Origin: Pollutiaquabacter sp046052345
GTDB taxonomy: Bacteria; Bacteroidota; Bacteroidia; AKYH767-A; 2013-40CM-41-45
Direction of reading: 5' to 3'
Length of the DNA stretch: 64,000 nucleotides
NCBI GenBank assembly: GCA_046052345.1
Contig: JBJOMN010000001.1
Location: 1-64,000, forward strand
Shown here: positions 26,809 to 35,214 of the stretch, piece by piece
Layout of the letters: every line of letters begins with the position of its first letter
Position numbering within the stretch: position 1 is the stretch's first letter
Notes under the pieces: model-generated
The model's input: the letters and a program-made list of their open reading frames with translations, nothing else
Databases searched by the model: none
What the model was told of the DNA's origin: nothing
Made by a program: the position numbers and the translations under genes

Positions 26809-26839
26809 GCTAAGACGTTGATTGGATTGAATTTGATTT

Positions 26840-27832
26840 TCAGCCGAAATCGATTTCGGTGTTATCTCCAAGGTTCAGGGACTGGCTCATGCCACGCAGC
26901 GATGCATCGCTGCCGATTACTGAATGATGCAGCACGGCATTTTCCAGTTGCGCATAAGAGCCGATGATCGAGTCCGACAGGATGGAGTAGTTGATGATCG
27001 TATTGTCGCCGATCGACACCTTGGGTCCGATAATACTGTTGCTGATGCGGCAGTTCGGGGCGATGCTTACGGGAGGTATGATGATGGTGTTGGGGAAATT
27101 CCTTGCAGGCGGTGCGGGTGCTTCTTTCTGTAGCAGGACTGCATTGGTTTCCAGCAAACTCTCCTTGTTGCCGCAGTCGTACCAGTTTTCGACCGGGAAG
27201 GTGGAAAAAATTTCGCCTCCGCGAATCATGACTTCGATGGCATCGGTGAGTTGGAATTCATTGTAACTGCGGATGTTTTCGGAGATATTCCGGTCCAGCG
27301 CCTCCATCAGCTTCTTGCCTTCCTTGATCTTGTACAGTCCTACCAGTGCGAGATTGGATTTCGGGATGGAGGGCTTTTCAACCAGCCTGCGTATGTTGCC
27401 GCTTTCGTCTACTTCGGCGACTCCGAAATTCCGAGGGTCCTCCACGCGCTTGACGCCGAGTGTCGACCCCGGGAAGGAAACGATGCTTTTCAGATCCACA
27501 TCGAATACCGTGTCACCGAGTGCGATCATCAGTTCGTCGTCCGTGCGGACCAGGTCGCGGGCAAGCCAGACCGCATGCCCTGTGCCCTCTCTGGGCTCCT
27601 GCAAAAGGAAAGTGGTTTGAAGGAAGGGGTAATTCGCGCGTATATATGCCTCCACCTTATCGCCCAGATAGCCGATGATGAAGATGAAATCGGTCATTCC
27701 GGCTCTTACGAGACTGTCCACGATGTGGGAAAGTATCGGTTTGCCGGCAACAGGAACCAGCGCCTTCGGCTGTGTATGGGTATGCGGCCGGAGCTTGCTC
27801 CCTATGCCTGCGACGGGGATGATGACTTTCAT
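26840..27832 (-). CDS. Sugar nucleotidyltransferase with left-handed beta-helix tail
   Basis: A 330-residue protein. The N-terminal nucleotidyltransferase domain begins MKVIIPVAGIGSKLRPHT, with QPKALVPVAGKPI; activated sugars such as dTDP-glucose or UDP/GDP sugars are made by such enzymes. The C-terminal 80 residues show hexapeptide repeats (ISNSIIGPKVSIGDNTII) that would form a left-handed beta-helix, as in GlmU or long RmlA-like proteins. The exact sugar is unknown. ATG 27832 is chosen by homology; the frame is open to 27970 across the divergent promoter. Its -7 box is one half of the palindrome at 27871-27889. Confidence 0.88.
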   Translation of the reverse strand: MKVIIPVAGIGSKLRPHTHTQPKALVPVAGKPILSHIVDSLVRAGMTDFIFIIGYLGDKVEAYIRANYPFLQTTFLLQEPREGTGHAVWLARDLVRTDDELMIALGDTVFDVDLKSIVSFPGSTLGVKRVEDPRNFGVAEVDESGNIRRLVEKPSIPKSNLALVGLYKIKEGKKLMEALDRNISENIRSYNEFQLTDAIEVMIRGGEIFSTFPVENWYDCGNKESLLETNAVLLQKEAPAPPARNFPNTIIIPPVSIAPNCRISNSIIGPKVSIGDNTIINYSILSDSIIGSYAQLENAVLHHSVIGSDASLRGMSQSLNLGDNTEIDFG

Positions 27833-27870
27833 GGTGGGTAATTTGGATGCATCGGGAACGGCATCCGGAC

Positions 27871-27889
27871 TCAAAAGTATTACTTTTGA
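27871..27889. promoter_or_regulatory. Perfect 19-bp inverted repeat made of two divergent -7 boxes
   Basis: TCAAAAGTA-T-TACTTTTGA is a perfect inverted repeat with a one-base centre. Each arm contains TACTTTTG, an exact TAnnTTTG element: 27881-27888 points right to the flavoprotein gene (ATG 27932) and 27872-27879 points left to the nucleotidyltransferase (ATG 27832). Predicted starts are about 27892 and 27868. Two polymerases could not occupy both at once. It might also be an operator. Confidence 0.65.
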
Positions 27890-27931
27890 AAGGTAAACTC
27901 CTGTCTCTAACGTCCGGAATTTACCGATCCC

Positions 27932-28894
27932 ATGTTCAAGAACCGTATCACCGAACTCTTTGATATTCAATATCCCATCATCCAGGCGGGGATGATATGG
28001 TGTAGCGGTTGGGAATTGGCAGCGGCCGTGAGTGAGGCCGGCGGCCTTGGAATCATCGGTGCGGGCTCGATGTACCCCGATGTGCTTCGTGACCAGCTGA
28101 GGAAGTGCAAGGCGGCCACATCACGGCCCTTTGCTGTCAACCTTCCTTTGCTTTATCCCGACATCGAACGCCACATGCAGACCATCGTCGAGGAAGGCGT
28201 GAAGATCGTTTTTACTTCTGCCGGCAATCCTTCGACCTGGACCCCGTTTCTCAAGCAGAACGGTATCAAAGTCGTCCATGTCATCGCCAATACGAAATTC
28301 GCACGTAAAGCAGAACAGGCCGGCGTAGACGCGCTGGTTGCCGAGGGTTTCGAGGCCGGGGGACACAACGGTCGCGAGGAGACCACCACCATGGTGCTGC
28401 TACCGATCATTCGCAAAGCGACTTCATTGCCGCTCATCGCCGCAGGCGGTATCGGCGACGGGTCGGCGATGCTGGCGGCATTCGCCTTAGGTGCGGAAGG
28501 TGTGCAATTGGGCACCCGTTTTGTCGCCTCTGCCGAGTCTTCGGCACATCCGTCTTTCAAAGAACGTGTGATTTCTTCCCAAGAGGGAGATACTAAACTT
28601 CAGCTTAAACAGCTCACACCTGTTCGACTTCTCAGGAATGCTTTCTCACAGGAAGTGGAAGCTGCCGAGGCCCGTGGAGCCGATGCGGAAGAGCTTACCC
28701 GGCTGCTCGGCCGTGCCAGGGCCAAGAAAGGAATGTTCGAAGGAGACATGGAGCAGGGCGAGTTGGAAATCGGCCAGGTGGCTGCTTTTATCCGTCAAAT
28801 AAAGCCTGCGGGAGAGATTGTCCGGGACGTGTGGCAGGAATTTTTGGAATCCGGCCGTGGACTCTGCGCTACGATCGGTTCAGCCAGTCTTTGA
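27932..28894 (+). CDS. FMN-dependent nitronate monooxygenase/FabK-like protein
   Basis: A 320-residue TIM-barrel flavoprotein of the 2-nitropropane dioxygenase family. Signatures are PIIQAGMIW at the N-terminus, FAVNLPL, ALVAEGFEAGGHNG (the active-site histidine region) and LIAAGGIGDG plus GAEGVQLGTRF, which hold FMN phosphate. The family includes nitronate monooxygenases that detoxify nitroalkanoates and FabK enoyl-ACP reductases of fatty acid synthesis; sequence by eye does not separate these. It is divergent from the nucleotidyltransferase gene, from a promoter sharing one palindrome. Confidence 0.85.
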   Translation: MFKNRITELFDIQYPIIQAGMIWCSGWELAAAVSEAGGLGIIGAGSMYPDVLRDQLRKCKAATSRPFAVNLPLLYPDIERHMQTIVEEGVKIVFTSAGNPSTWTPFLKQNGIKVVHVIANTKFARKAEQAGVDALVAEGFEAGGHNGREETTTMVLLPIIRKATSLPLIAAGGIGDGSAMLAAFALGAEGVQLGTRFVASAESSAHPSFKERVISSQEGDTKLQLKQLTPVRLLRNAFSQEVEAAEARGADAEELTRLLGRARAKKGMFEGDMEQGELEIGQVAAFIRQIKPAGEIVRDVWQEFLESGRGLCATIGSASL

Positions 28895-28969
28895 TCTTTC
28901 AACGCCCGCCGTGTCAATAAAACCGGCCTTTTTACGTTGCGGATGGGAGCCGACAGCCCGCCGCCTTCG

Positions 28970-28977
28970 TACCTTTA
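28970..28977 (+). promoter_or_regulatory. TACCTTTA -7 box for the M16 protease pair
   Basis: TACCTTTA matches TAnnTTTR and ends four bases before ATG 28982, giving a predicted leader of about one base. Confidence 0.5.
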
Positions 28978-28981
28978 GGTC

Positions 28982-30220
28982 ATGATCAATTTCTCCAGAA
29001 ACGTGCTTTCCAACGGCCTGCCGTTGATTGTACATGAGGATCCCTCTACACCCCTTGCTACGGTAAACATCCTGTACAAGGTCGGGGCCAGGGACGAGGA
29101 TCCTTCCAAAACCGGATTCGCCCATCTATTCGAACATCTGATGTTCGGCGGGAGTGTCAATATTCCTGAATATGACAGCCCGCTGCAGTTGGCCGGCGGA
29201 GACAACAACGCCTTCACTAATAATGATATCACCAATTATTACTGTACCCTTCCCGCCAATAATCTGGAGACGGCTTTCTGGCTGGAAAGCGACCGTATGT
29301 TGAGTCTTGCTTTCTCCGAAAAAAGTCTCGAGGTCCAACGGCAGGTCGTCGTCGAGGAGTTCAAGCAGCGATATCTGAACCAGCCCTATGGCGACGTTTG
29401 GCTGTTGCTGCGGCCCCTTGCCTATAAGGTGCATCCTTATCAGTGGGCGACCATCGGCAAGGAAGTGTCTCACATCGAACAGGCTACGTTGCAGGATGTC
29501 CGCGACTTCTTTTTCCGTTACTATGCTCCCGATAACGCAGTAATGGTGGTGGCCGGCGGAGTTCGTACTGCCGAAGTCGTGGAACTCGCCGAGAAGTGGT
29601 TCGGAGGAATAAGACGCAACGCAGGAGCAAGGCCTTCCTATCCGGTCGAGCCCGCACAGCAGGAAGACAGGGAGCTCACTGTAAGACGCGACATCCCCTT
29701 TGATTCCATTTATATGGCCTTCCATGCCTGTTCCCGTTTGGAACACGATTTCTATGCTACGGACCTGATGACCGATATCCTTTCAAGGGGCAAGTCCTCT
29801 CGCTTCTACAACCGTCTGGTGAAGGAGCGCAAGCTCTTCAGTGATGTCCATGCCTATCTTACCGGGGATTTCGATAAGGGACTGGTGGTGGTCGAAGGAA
29901 AACTCATCAAAGGTGTTTCCATTTCCGAGGCCGAGTCGGCAGTGCGCGAAGAACTGGCCCGCATCGGTTCCGAGCCGGTCTCCGATGCGGAACTGGAACG
30001 TGCCAAAAACAAGGTCGAATCCACCATCGAGTTTTCCGAACTGGATCTTTCGGGTCGCGCCCTTGCGCTCGCCATCGCCGATTACATGGGCGATCCCAAC
30101 CTGGTGAACACGGAGCTGTCCCGCTATGCGGCCGTGACGAAAGGCCAGATCCGTGAAATCGCCGCCACCGTCTTCCGAAAAGGCAATTCATCCGTGCTGC
30201 ATTATCTCTCCTCCAACTGA
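28982..30220 (+). CDS. M16 zinc peptidase, catalytic subunit
   Basis: A 412-residue M16 family protease. The inverted zinc motif H48-x-x-E51-H52 lies in GFAHLFEHLMFG, and a downstream glutamate in VVVEEFKQRYLN supplies the third ligand. It lacks an obvious signal peptide, so a cytoplasmic peptide-degrading or processing role is likely, though some Bacteroidota M16 proteins are exported. It pairs with the next gene, only six bases downstream, as is usual for heterodimeric M16B enzymes. A TACCTTTA box four bases before the ATG suggests an almost leaderless mRNA. Confidence 0.93.
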   Translation: MINFSRNVLSNGLPLIVHEDPSTPLATVNILYKVGARDEDPSKTGFAHLFEHLMFGGSVNIPEYDSPLQLAGGDNNAFTNNDITNYYCTLPANNLETAFWLESDRMLSLAFSEKSLEVQRQVVVEEFKQRYLNQPYGDVWLLLRPLAYKVHPYQWATIGKEVSHIEQATLQDVRDFFFRYYAPDNAVMVVAGGVRTAEVVELAEKWFGGIRRNAGARPSYPVEPAQQEDRELTVRRDIPFDSIYMAFHACSRLEHDFYATDLMTDILSRGKSSRFYNRLVKERKLFSDVHAYLTGDFDKGLVVVEGKLIKGVSISEAESAVREELARIGSEPVSDAELERAKNKVESTIEFSELDLSGRALALAIADYMGDPNLVNTELSRYAAVTKGQIREIAATVFRKGNSSVLHYLSSN

Positions 30221-30226
30221 ACGACG

Positions 30227-31528
30227 ATGTCTGTCACCACTCCCGCCGCCCCCGACCGTACTTCAGCTCCTGTTTCGGAAGCTGTCCGAAATCTAAAAGT
30301 CCAGCCTGCCGAAACAGCGTCCCTCGATAACGGTATTCCCGTCTACTCGGTGAATGCAGGTTTCCAGGATCTTGTCCGGATCGAATTCCTTTTTCGCAAC
30401 CGTTCTTTCGATCCGTCAGCTCCCCTTTTGAATACCTCGGTGAACCGCCTGTTGACGGAAGGTACCCGTCACCATTCAGCGCTACGTCTGGCAGAGATGA
30501 TCGATGACGTAGGAGCGTTCGTAGAAACCGAGGAGTCCTCGGATGCCTGTTCCGTCGTCCTGTACACGCTGAACAAGCACCTTGATAAGATGCTTCCTGT
30601 CGTGCGCGAGTTGATCACGGAAGCTGATTTTCCGGAACCTGAACTGAAGGTTTTTACAACCAAGCAAAAACAGCGGTTGGTAGTTGAGAACGAAAAGGTG
30701 AATTCCATCGCCCGCCGCAGCTTCAGCAAGCTGTTGTTCGGGAACGCCCATCCTTACGGCTATTATGTGAAGCCCGAGGACTACGATTCCCTCACACGCG
30801 AATCGTTGCTGACGTATCATGCCCGGCACTATACGCCGGAGAATTGCTCCATCCTGGTGGCCGGCAAGATACATGCGTCGACGCTGCAAGGCCTCAATAC
30901 GTACTTCGGCAGTTCGGGTTGGAGCAGGGGAGTTTCCCGTTTGCCCTCCTTTCCTCCGTTGCCTGAAATGACTGAAAAGTCCGTTTTTCTTCACAAGGAG
31001 GGAGCCCTGCAGTCGGCCATCCGAATAGGCAGAAGGATCATCACGCGCTCCCACCCTGATTATCCCGGGCTTTCCGTGCTTAATACTCTGCTGGGCGGAT
31101 ATTTCGGTTCACGACTGATGTCGAATATCCGTGAGGACAAAGGTTATACCTACGGTATCGGATCCGCGGTGGTGTCGTTGTCCGCCGCCGGTTACTTCTT
31201 CATCTCCACCGAAGTGGGTGCTGATGTCACCTCGGCCGCCTTGGATGAGATCTATAAGGAAGTGGAACTTCTGCGCAGAGAAGCTGTAGATCAGGAGGAG
31301 CTGGCCATGGTCAGGAATTACATGATGGGTTCCTTCCTCAAAGGCATCGACGGCCCCTTTGCGCTCATAGACCGCTTTAAGACCATTCATCTCAGCGGTC
31401 TCGATTACGATTATTTCGACCGGTATCTTCGGACACTTGAATCCATCGGGCCGGAAGAACTGAAAGACCTTGCGGTAAGGTATTTCGACCGTAATGACCT
31501 GTGTGAACTGGTCGTTGGCATAAAATGA
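30227..31528 (+). CDS. M16 peptidase homologue, non-catalytic subunit
   Basis: This 433-residue M16 fold protein lacks the HxxEH motif; the equivalent region reads RLLTEGTRHHSALRLAEM. It keeps the C-terminal signature RIGRRIITRSHPDYPGLSVL and SRLMSNIREDKGYTYGIG, where Arg and Tyr bind substrate in the partner's active site. It should form the chamber-closing half of a heterodimer with the product of the gene six bases upstream. Loss of the zinc site is normal for this subunit class and is not decay. The following T9SS gene begins with TTG immediately after its stop. Confidence 0.93.
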   Translation: MSVTTPAAPDRTSAPVSEAVRNLKVQPAETASLDNGIPVYSVNAGFQDLVRIEFLFRNRSFDPSAPLLNTSVNRLLTEGTRHHSALRLAEMIDDVGAFVETEESSDACSVVLYTLNKHLDKMLPVVRELITEADFPEPELKVFTTKQKQRLVVENEKVNSIARRSFSKLLFGNAHPYGYYVKPEDYDSLTRESLLTYHARHYTPENCSILVAGKIHASTLQGLNTYFGSSGWSRGVSRLPSFPPLPEMTEKSVFLHKEGALQSAIRIGRRIITRSHPDYPGLSVLNTLLGGYFGSRLMSNIREDKGYTYGIGSAVVSLSAAGYFFISTEVGADVTSAALDEIYKEVELLRREAVDQEELAMVRNYMMGSFLKGIDGPFALIDRFKTIHLSGLDYDYFDRYLRTLESIGPEELKDLAVRYFDRNDLCELVVGIK

Positions 31529-33601
31529 TTGGAAAAAACGCTGTTGAAACCGATCTTCCATAGCGTGAATAAAAAGATCCTGCTCTTCCTGCTCCTGTTT
31601 TCAGGGACGGTGAACGGCAACGGCCAGTCATTTCATATCCGTTGCCTTTCCATCGATGCCGCCGGCGGGGTCACGGCCACCTGGGACCGTGGTACGCTGG
31701 CCGTATCCGATTTCAGGGCTTACCATATCCTTTACTCCAACGCACAGGCGGGACCGTATTCCACGGTGGACAGCGTCAGTGTTTTCTCGGACACCGCTTA
31801 TACCCACGCCTCAGCCAATGCGAATACCTCTGCGGCATGGTACGTCATCGTCTGCAAAGGACTTACGGGTCCGGACCGCTATTCAGATACCGTACGGGCA
31901 CTACAACTTACGGTGCTGAATCCCGGCAGCGGTTTCGCCAACCTGGCCTGGAATGTCATGCGGCAGCCGCTGATCACCACCCATTCTCCGTTCTACAGGA
32001 TCTTCAGGGAATACCCTGCGGGATTTTTCACCTTGATAGATTCCGTGAATGCCGCGCTCTCGCCGAATCCCATGCGCTACAGCGACCTGATTTCCATCTG
32101 CGACGATACGGTCAACTACAGGATCGAAGTGATGGATGCCGGCGGATGCGTTTCCAACTCGAATATCGACGGCGACAGGTTCCGTGACCTTCAACCGCCG
32201 ATGATGCCGGTCCTTGATTCCGTTTCTGTAGATGTCTCCGGCAACGTGGTCATCGGCTGGCCATCCGATCCGTCGCCTGATACCCGTGCATACGTAGTAC
32301 TCCAGGGCGTCGGATCCATCTGGACACCGATCGATACGTTGTTCGGGATTTCAAGCACCTTCACTTCGACCGGAATAAGCGCAGCGGGAGGTGCGGTTTC
32401 CTTTGAACTCATCGCAGTCGACAGCTGCGGAAATCCCAGTGCCCAGAGCCAGCCGCACACCACCATGTACCTCAGCGGTTCCTTCGACCGTTGCGCACGC
32501 TCCGTAACTCTTACATGGAATCCTTACTCTTCCTGGAATTCGACAGTGACCTATGAGATTCTGCGCAGTACTGCCGGCGGTCCAGAGCAACGCATCGGCT
32601 CTACGCTGTCCACGTCCTTCGAAGATACGGCCATCGTTTCCGGAACTTCCTATTGCTACCGGGTCATCGCCCGTGAATCCGGACTGCTGCGCTCCTCCAC
32701 TTCATCGCGCCTTTGCCTGACACCGACCTTTCCGATACCGCCCAACTTCTGCAGGATACGTACCGTGTCGGTAACGGGACCGTCGACCGTTCAGGTCACG
32801 GTCTTCGCGGATGCGGCTGCCGTCGTGCAAGGTTACCGATTACTCAGAGCCCCGGCAGCGACAGGCCCTTTTACAACAGTTTCAACTTTGAATGTTTCCG
32901 GGACCTCGTCGGTAGTGTTCCAGGACGTCGTTTCCGATCTTGATGAACGCATCTATCACTACAGGGTGGTCGTCATAGACAGTTGCGGAAATCCCGTGCG
33001 CACTTCCCTGACAGCCCGTACCATACGCCTTCGCGGCGAATCATTGCCCGGAGCCTGTAACGAAGTATCCTGGACGAGTTACGGTGAATGGAGCAGCGGA
33101 GTCGACGGGTATCTTCTTTTCCGTTCCGTGAACGGAATCACGGATCCCAATCCGGTAGCTGTCGTTCCTGACGGACAAACGCTGTCATTCCTGGATGCAG
33201 TACTGGAGGAGTTCTATAGTGACGGTACTTTCTGCTACCGTGTTGCCGCTTTACAGGCTCCGGGAGATCCCGACGGTTTTATCGATACTTCCTTTTCAAA
33301 CGAGGTATGCGTATTCCAGGATCCGCTGGTCTTCGTGCCGAGCGCTTTTCATCCCGGCGGAGGCATTAACGAGATTTTCCAGCCCATGCCGGTGTTCATG
33401 CCACGCAACGGTTACAGATTTATCATTTACAATCGTTGGGGACAGGTGGTGTTCTCGACCGATGATCCGACGGTGGGATGGGACGGAAGCATGAACGGAA
33501 CAGCCGCAGAGCAGGCGGTCTATATATACCTGATAGAGGCCGAGAAGAAAGACGGCACCCGATTTCAAAAAACCGGTTCGGTAACGTTACTGAGGTACTA
33601 G
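31529..33601 (+). CDS. Secreted multi-FN3-like protein with type B T9SS (gliding-associated) sorting domain
   Basis: A 690-residue exported protein if it starts at TTG 31529, the codon straight after the M16 stop; GTG at 31565 would give a neater signal peptide (NKKILLFLLLFSGTVNG). The body has about five fibronectin type III-like modules of roughly 100 residues, with paired Trp/Tyr positions and cysteines that recur as VDSCGNP. The last 85 residues form the gliding-motility-associated type B domain: FVPSAFHPGGGINEIFQP, IYNRWGQVVFST, then TGSVTLLRY. It should be exported by the type IX system and remain cell-surface bound. Translational coupling to the M16 pair is possible. Confidence 0.85.
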   Translation: MEKTLLKPIFHSVNKKILLFLLLFSGTVNGNGQSFHIRCLSIDAAGGVTATWDRGTLAVSDFRAYHILYSNAQAGPYSTVDSVSVFSDTAYTHASANANTSAAWYVIVCKGLTGPDRYSDTVRALQLTVLNPGSGFANLAWNVMRQPLITTHSPFYRIFREYPAGFFTLIDSVNAALSPNPMRYSDLISICDDTVNYRIEVMDAGGCVSNSNIDGDRFRDLQPPMMPVLDSVSVDVSGNVVIGWPSDPSPDTRAYVVLQGVGSIWTPIDTLFGISSTFTSTGISAAGGAVSFELIAVDSCGNPSAQSQPHTTMYLSGSFDRCARSVTLTWNPYSSWNSTVTYEILRSTAGGPEQRIGSTLSTSFEDTAIVSGTSYCYRVIARESGLLRSSTSSRLCLTPTFPIPPNFCRIRTVSVTGPSTVQVTVFADAAAVVQGYRLLRAPAATGPFTTVSTLNVSGTSSVVFQDVVSDLDERIYHYRVVVIDSCGNPVRTSLTARTIRLRGESLPGACNEVSWTSYGEWSSGVDGYLLFRSVNGITDPNPVAVVPDGQTLSFLDAVLEEFYSDGTFCYRVAALQAPGDPDGFIDTSFSNEVCVFQDPLVFVPSAFHPGGGINEIFQPMPVFMPRNGYRFIIYNRWGQVVFSTDDPTVGWDGSMNGTAAEQAVYIYLIEAEKKDGTRFQKTGSVTLLRY

Positions 33602-33624
33602 CTAATCACTCACCGCCAATCATT

Positions 33625-35094
33625 TCACCGGTGGTAATTCGGTGCTTCCTTCACGATGGTGACATCGTGAGGATGGCTCTCCCGGACTCCTGCGGAGGTG
33701 ATGCGGATGAATGACGCCTTTTTCAGGGATGCGATGTCCTTTGCACCGCAGTAACCCATGGATGCGCGAAGGCCTCCGACCAATTGATAAATCTCTTCGG
33801 CGACATGTCCTTTGTAGGGTACACGGCCGACGATTCCCTCAGGAACCAATTTCTTGACGTCGTCAGTCTGCGCCTGGAAGTAGCGGTCTTTGGAGCCTTC
33901 CCGCATGGCTTCGATGGATCCCATGCCGCGGTAGGATTTGAATTTCCTGCCTTCATAGATCATCGTCTCGCCGGGCGATTCTTCCGTACCGGCGAAGAGC
34001 GAACCCAGCATGACACAGTCGGCACCTGCTGCGATCGCTTTTGAGATATCGCCGCTATAACGTATTCCGCCGTCTGCAATCACTCCGACGCCGCTGCCTT
34101 TCAACGCTTCGGCCACGTCATGGACGGCCGTGAACTGAGGGACTCCGATGCCTGCGATCACCCGCGTCGTACAGATGGATCCGGGTCCGATACCGACTTT
34201 CACCGCATCCGCGCCGGCTTTTGCCAGATAAAGCGCTGCATCTGCAGTGGCGATGTTACCTACGATGACCGGAAGTTTCGGGAACGCCTTTTTCACTTTC
34301 TTCAGGACATCCACAACGCCCTTGGTATGTCCGTGTGCCGTGTCGATGGTGACGATATCGACTCCCGCTTCGACAAGGGCCTTCGCACGGTCCAGTGCAT
34401 CACCGGTTACACCGATGGCTGCACCGACGCGCAAGCGTCCCAGCTCATCCTTACAGGCTCCGGGCCGCGATTTTATCTTCTTGATATCCTTGTAAGTGAT
34501 CAGTCCGGTAAGTCGACCTTTACGGTCGACCACAGGAAGTTTCTCGATCTTATACTGCTGCAGGATCTTTTCCGCTTCCTTGAGGTCTTTCACTCCCGTA
34601 GTCGTGACGAGCCGGTCCTTGGTCATGATTTCACGCACCGGACGGTCGAGGTTCTTCTCGAACCGCAAGTCGCGGCTGGTACAGATGCCTATCAGCACAT
34701 GGTCCTTGTCGACGATCGGAATGCCGCCGATTCCTGAGTTCATCATGATCTCGTGAGCGTCGCGCACAAGGGCGTTTTCCCGAAGCGTGACGGGGTCGGT
34801 GATCATGCCGCTTTCACTGCGCTTCACCTTCCTGACTTGTGCTGCCTGCTGTTCGATGGTCAGATTCTTGTGCAGGATACCGATTCCGCCTTCCTGCGCA
34901 ATGGCGATGGCCATCTCTGATTCGGTGACCGTATCCATGGCAGCCGATATGATCGGTATTCGGAGTCCGATCGTGCGTGTCAGCCGTGAGGAGACATCGA
35001 CCTGGTTCGGCAATACTTCGGAGTAAGCCGGGACAAGCAGGATGTCGTCGTACGTAAGGGCTTCGCCGAGGTAACGGCTTTTGGCAACTTTCAT
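33625..35094 (-). CDS. guaB: Inosine-5'-monophosphate dehydrogenase
   Basis: A 489-residue enzyme, the usual length. It oxidises IMP to XMP with NAD+, the committed step to GMP. The catalytic cysteine lies in GIGPGSICTTR; two CBS domains are inserted at about 95-210 (ITDPVTLRENALVRDAHEIM and VREIMTKDRL). CBS domains bind adenine nucleotides and regulate the enzyme in other species. A TACCTTTG box lies 29 bases upstream of the ATG. purA at 15693 makes the competing AMP branch from the same IMP pool. Confidence 0.97.
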   Translation of the reverse strand: MKVAKSRYLGEALTYDDILLVPAYSEVLPNQVDVSSRLTRTIGLRIPIISAAMDTVTESEMAIAIAQEGGIGILHKNLTIEQQAAQVRKVKRSESGMITDPVTLRENALVRDAHEIMMNSGIGGIPIVDKDHVLIGICTSRDLRFEKNLDRPVREIMTKDRLVTTTGVKDLKEAEKILQQYKIEKLPVVDRKGRLTGLITYKDIKKIKSRPGACKDELGRLRVGAAIGVTGDALDRAKALVEAGVDIVTIDTAHGHTKGVVDVLKKVKKAFPKLPVIVGNIATADAALYLAKAGADAVKVGIGPGSICTTRVIAGIGVPQFTAVHDVAEALKGSGVGVIADGGIRYSGDISKAIAAGADCVMLGSLFAGTEESPGETMIYEGRKFKSYRGMGSIEAMREGSKDRYFQAQTDDVKKLVPEGIVGRVPYKGHVAEEIYQLVGGLRASMGYCGAKDIASLKKASFIRITSAGVRESHPHDVTIVKEAPNYHR

Positions 35095-35123
35095 GGGAAG
35101 GAAGGATGAAAAAAAGTTGCACG

Positions 35124-35131
35124 CAAAGGTA
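35124..35131 (-). promoter_or_regulatory. TACCTTTG -7 box for guaB
   Basis: On the minus strand TACCTTTG is an exact TAnnTTTG match ending 29 bases before ATG 35094. Confidence 0.55.
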
Positions 35132-35214
35132 CTAAAATAATCCCGACGGGATTCCTTCGCTTAAAAATCGGGTGAACTTGCGTATTCCGACACGGTAACC
35201 GACGAAGGGGGAGA

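Noticed and set aside
30227..31528. Inactivated M16 protease
   Set aside because: Lack of HxxEH is normal for the second subunit of heterodimeric M16 enzymes, and the C-terminal R/Y signature is kept.
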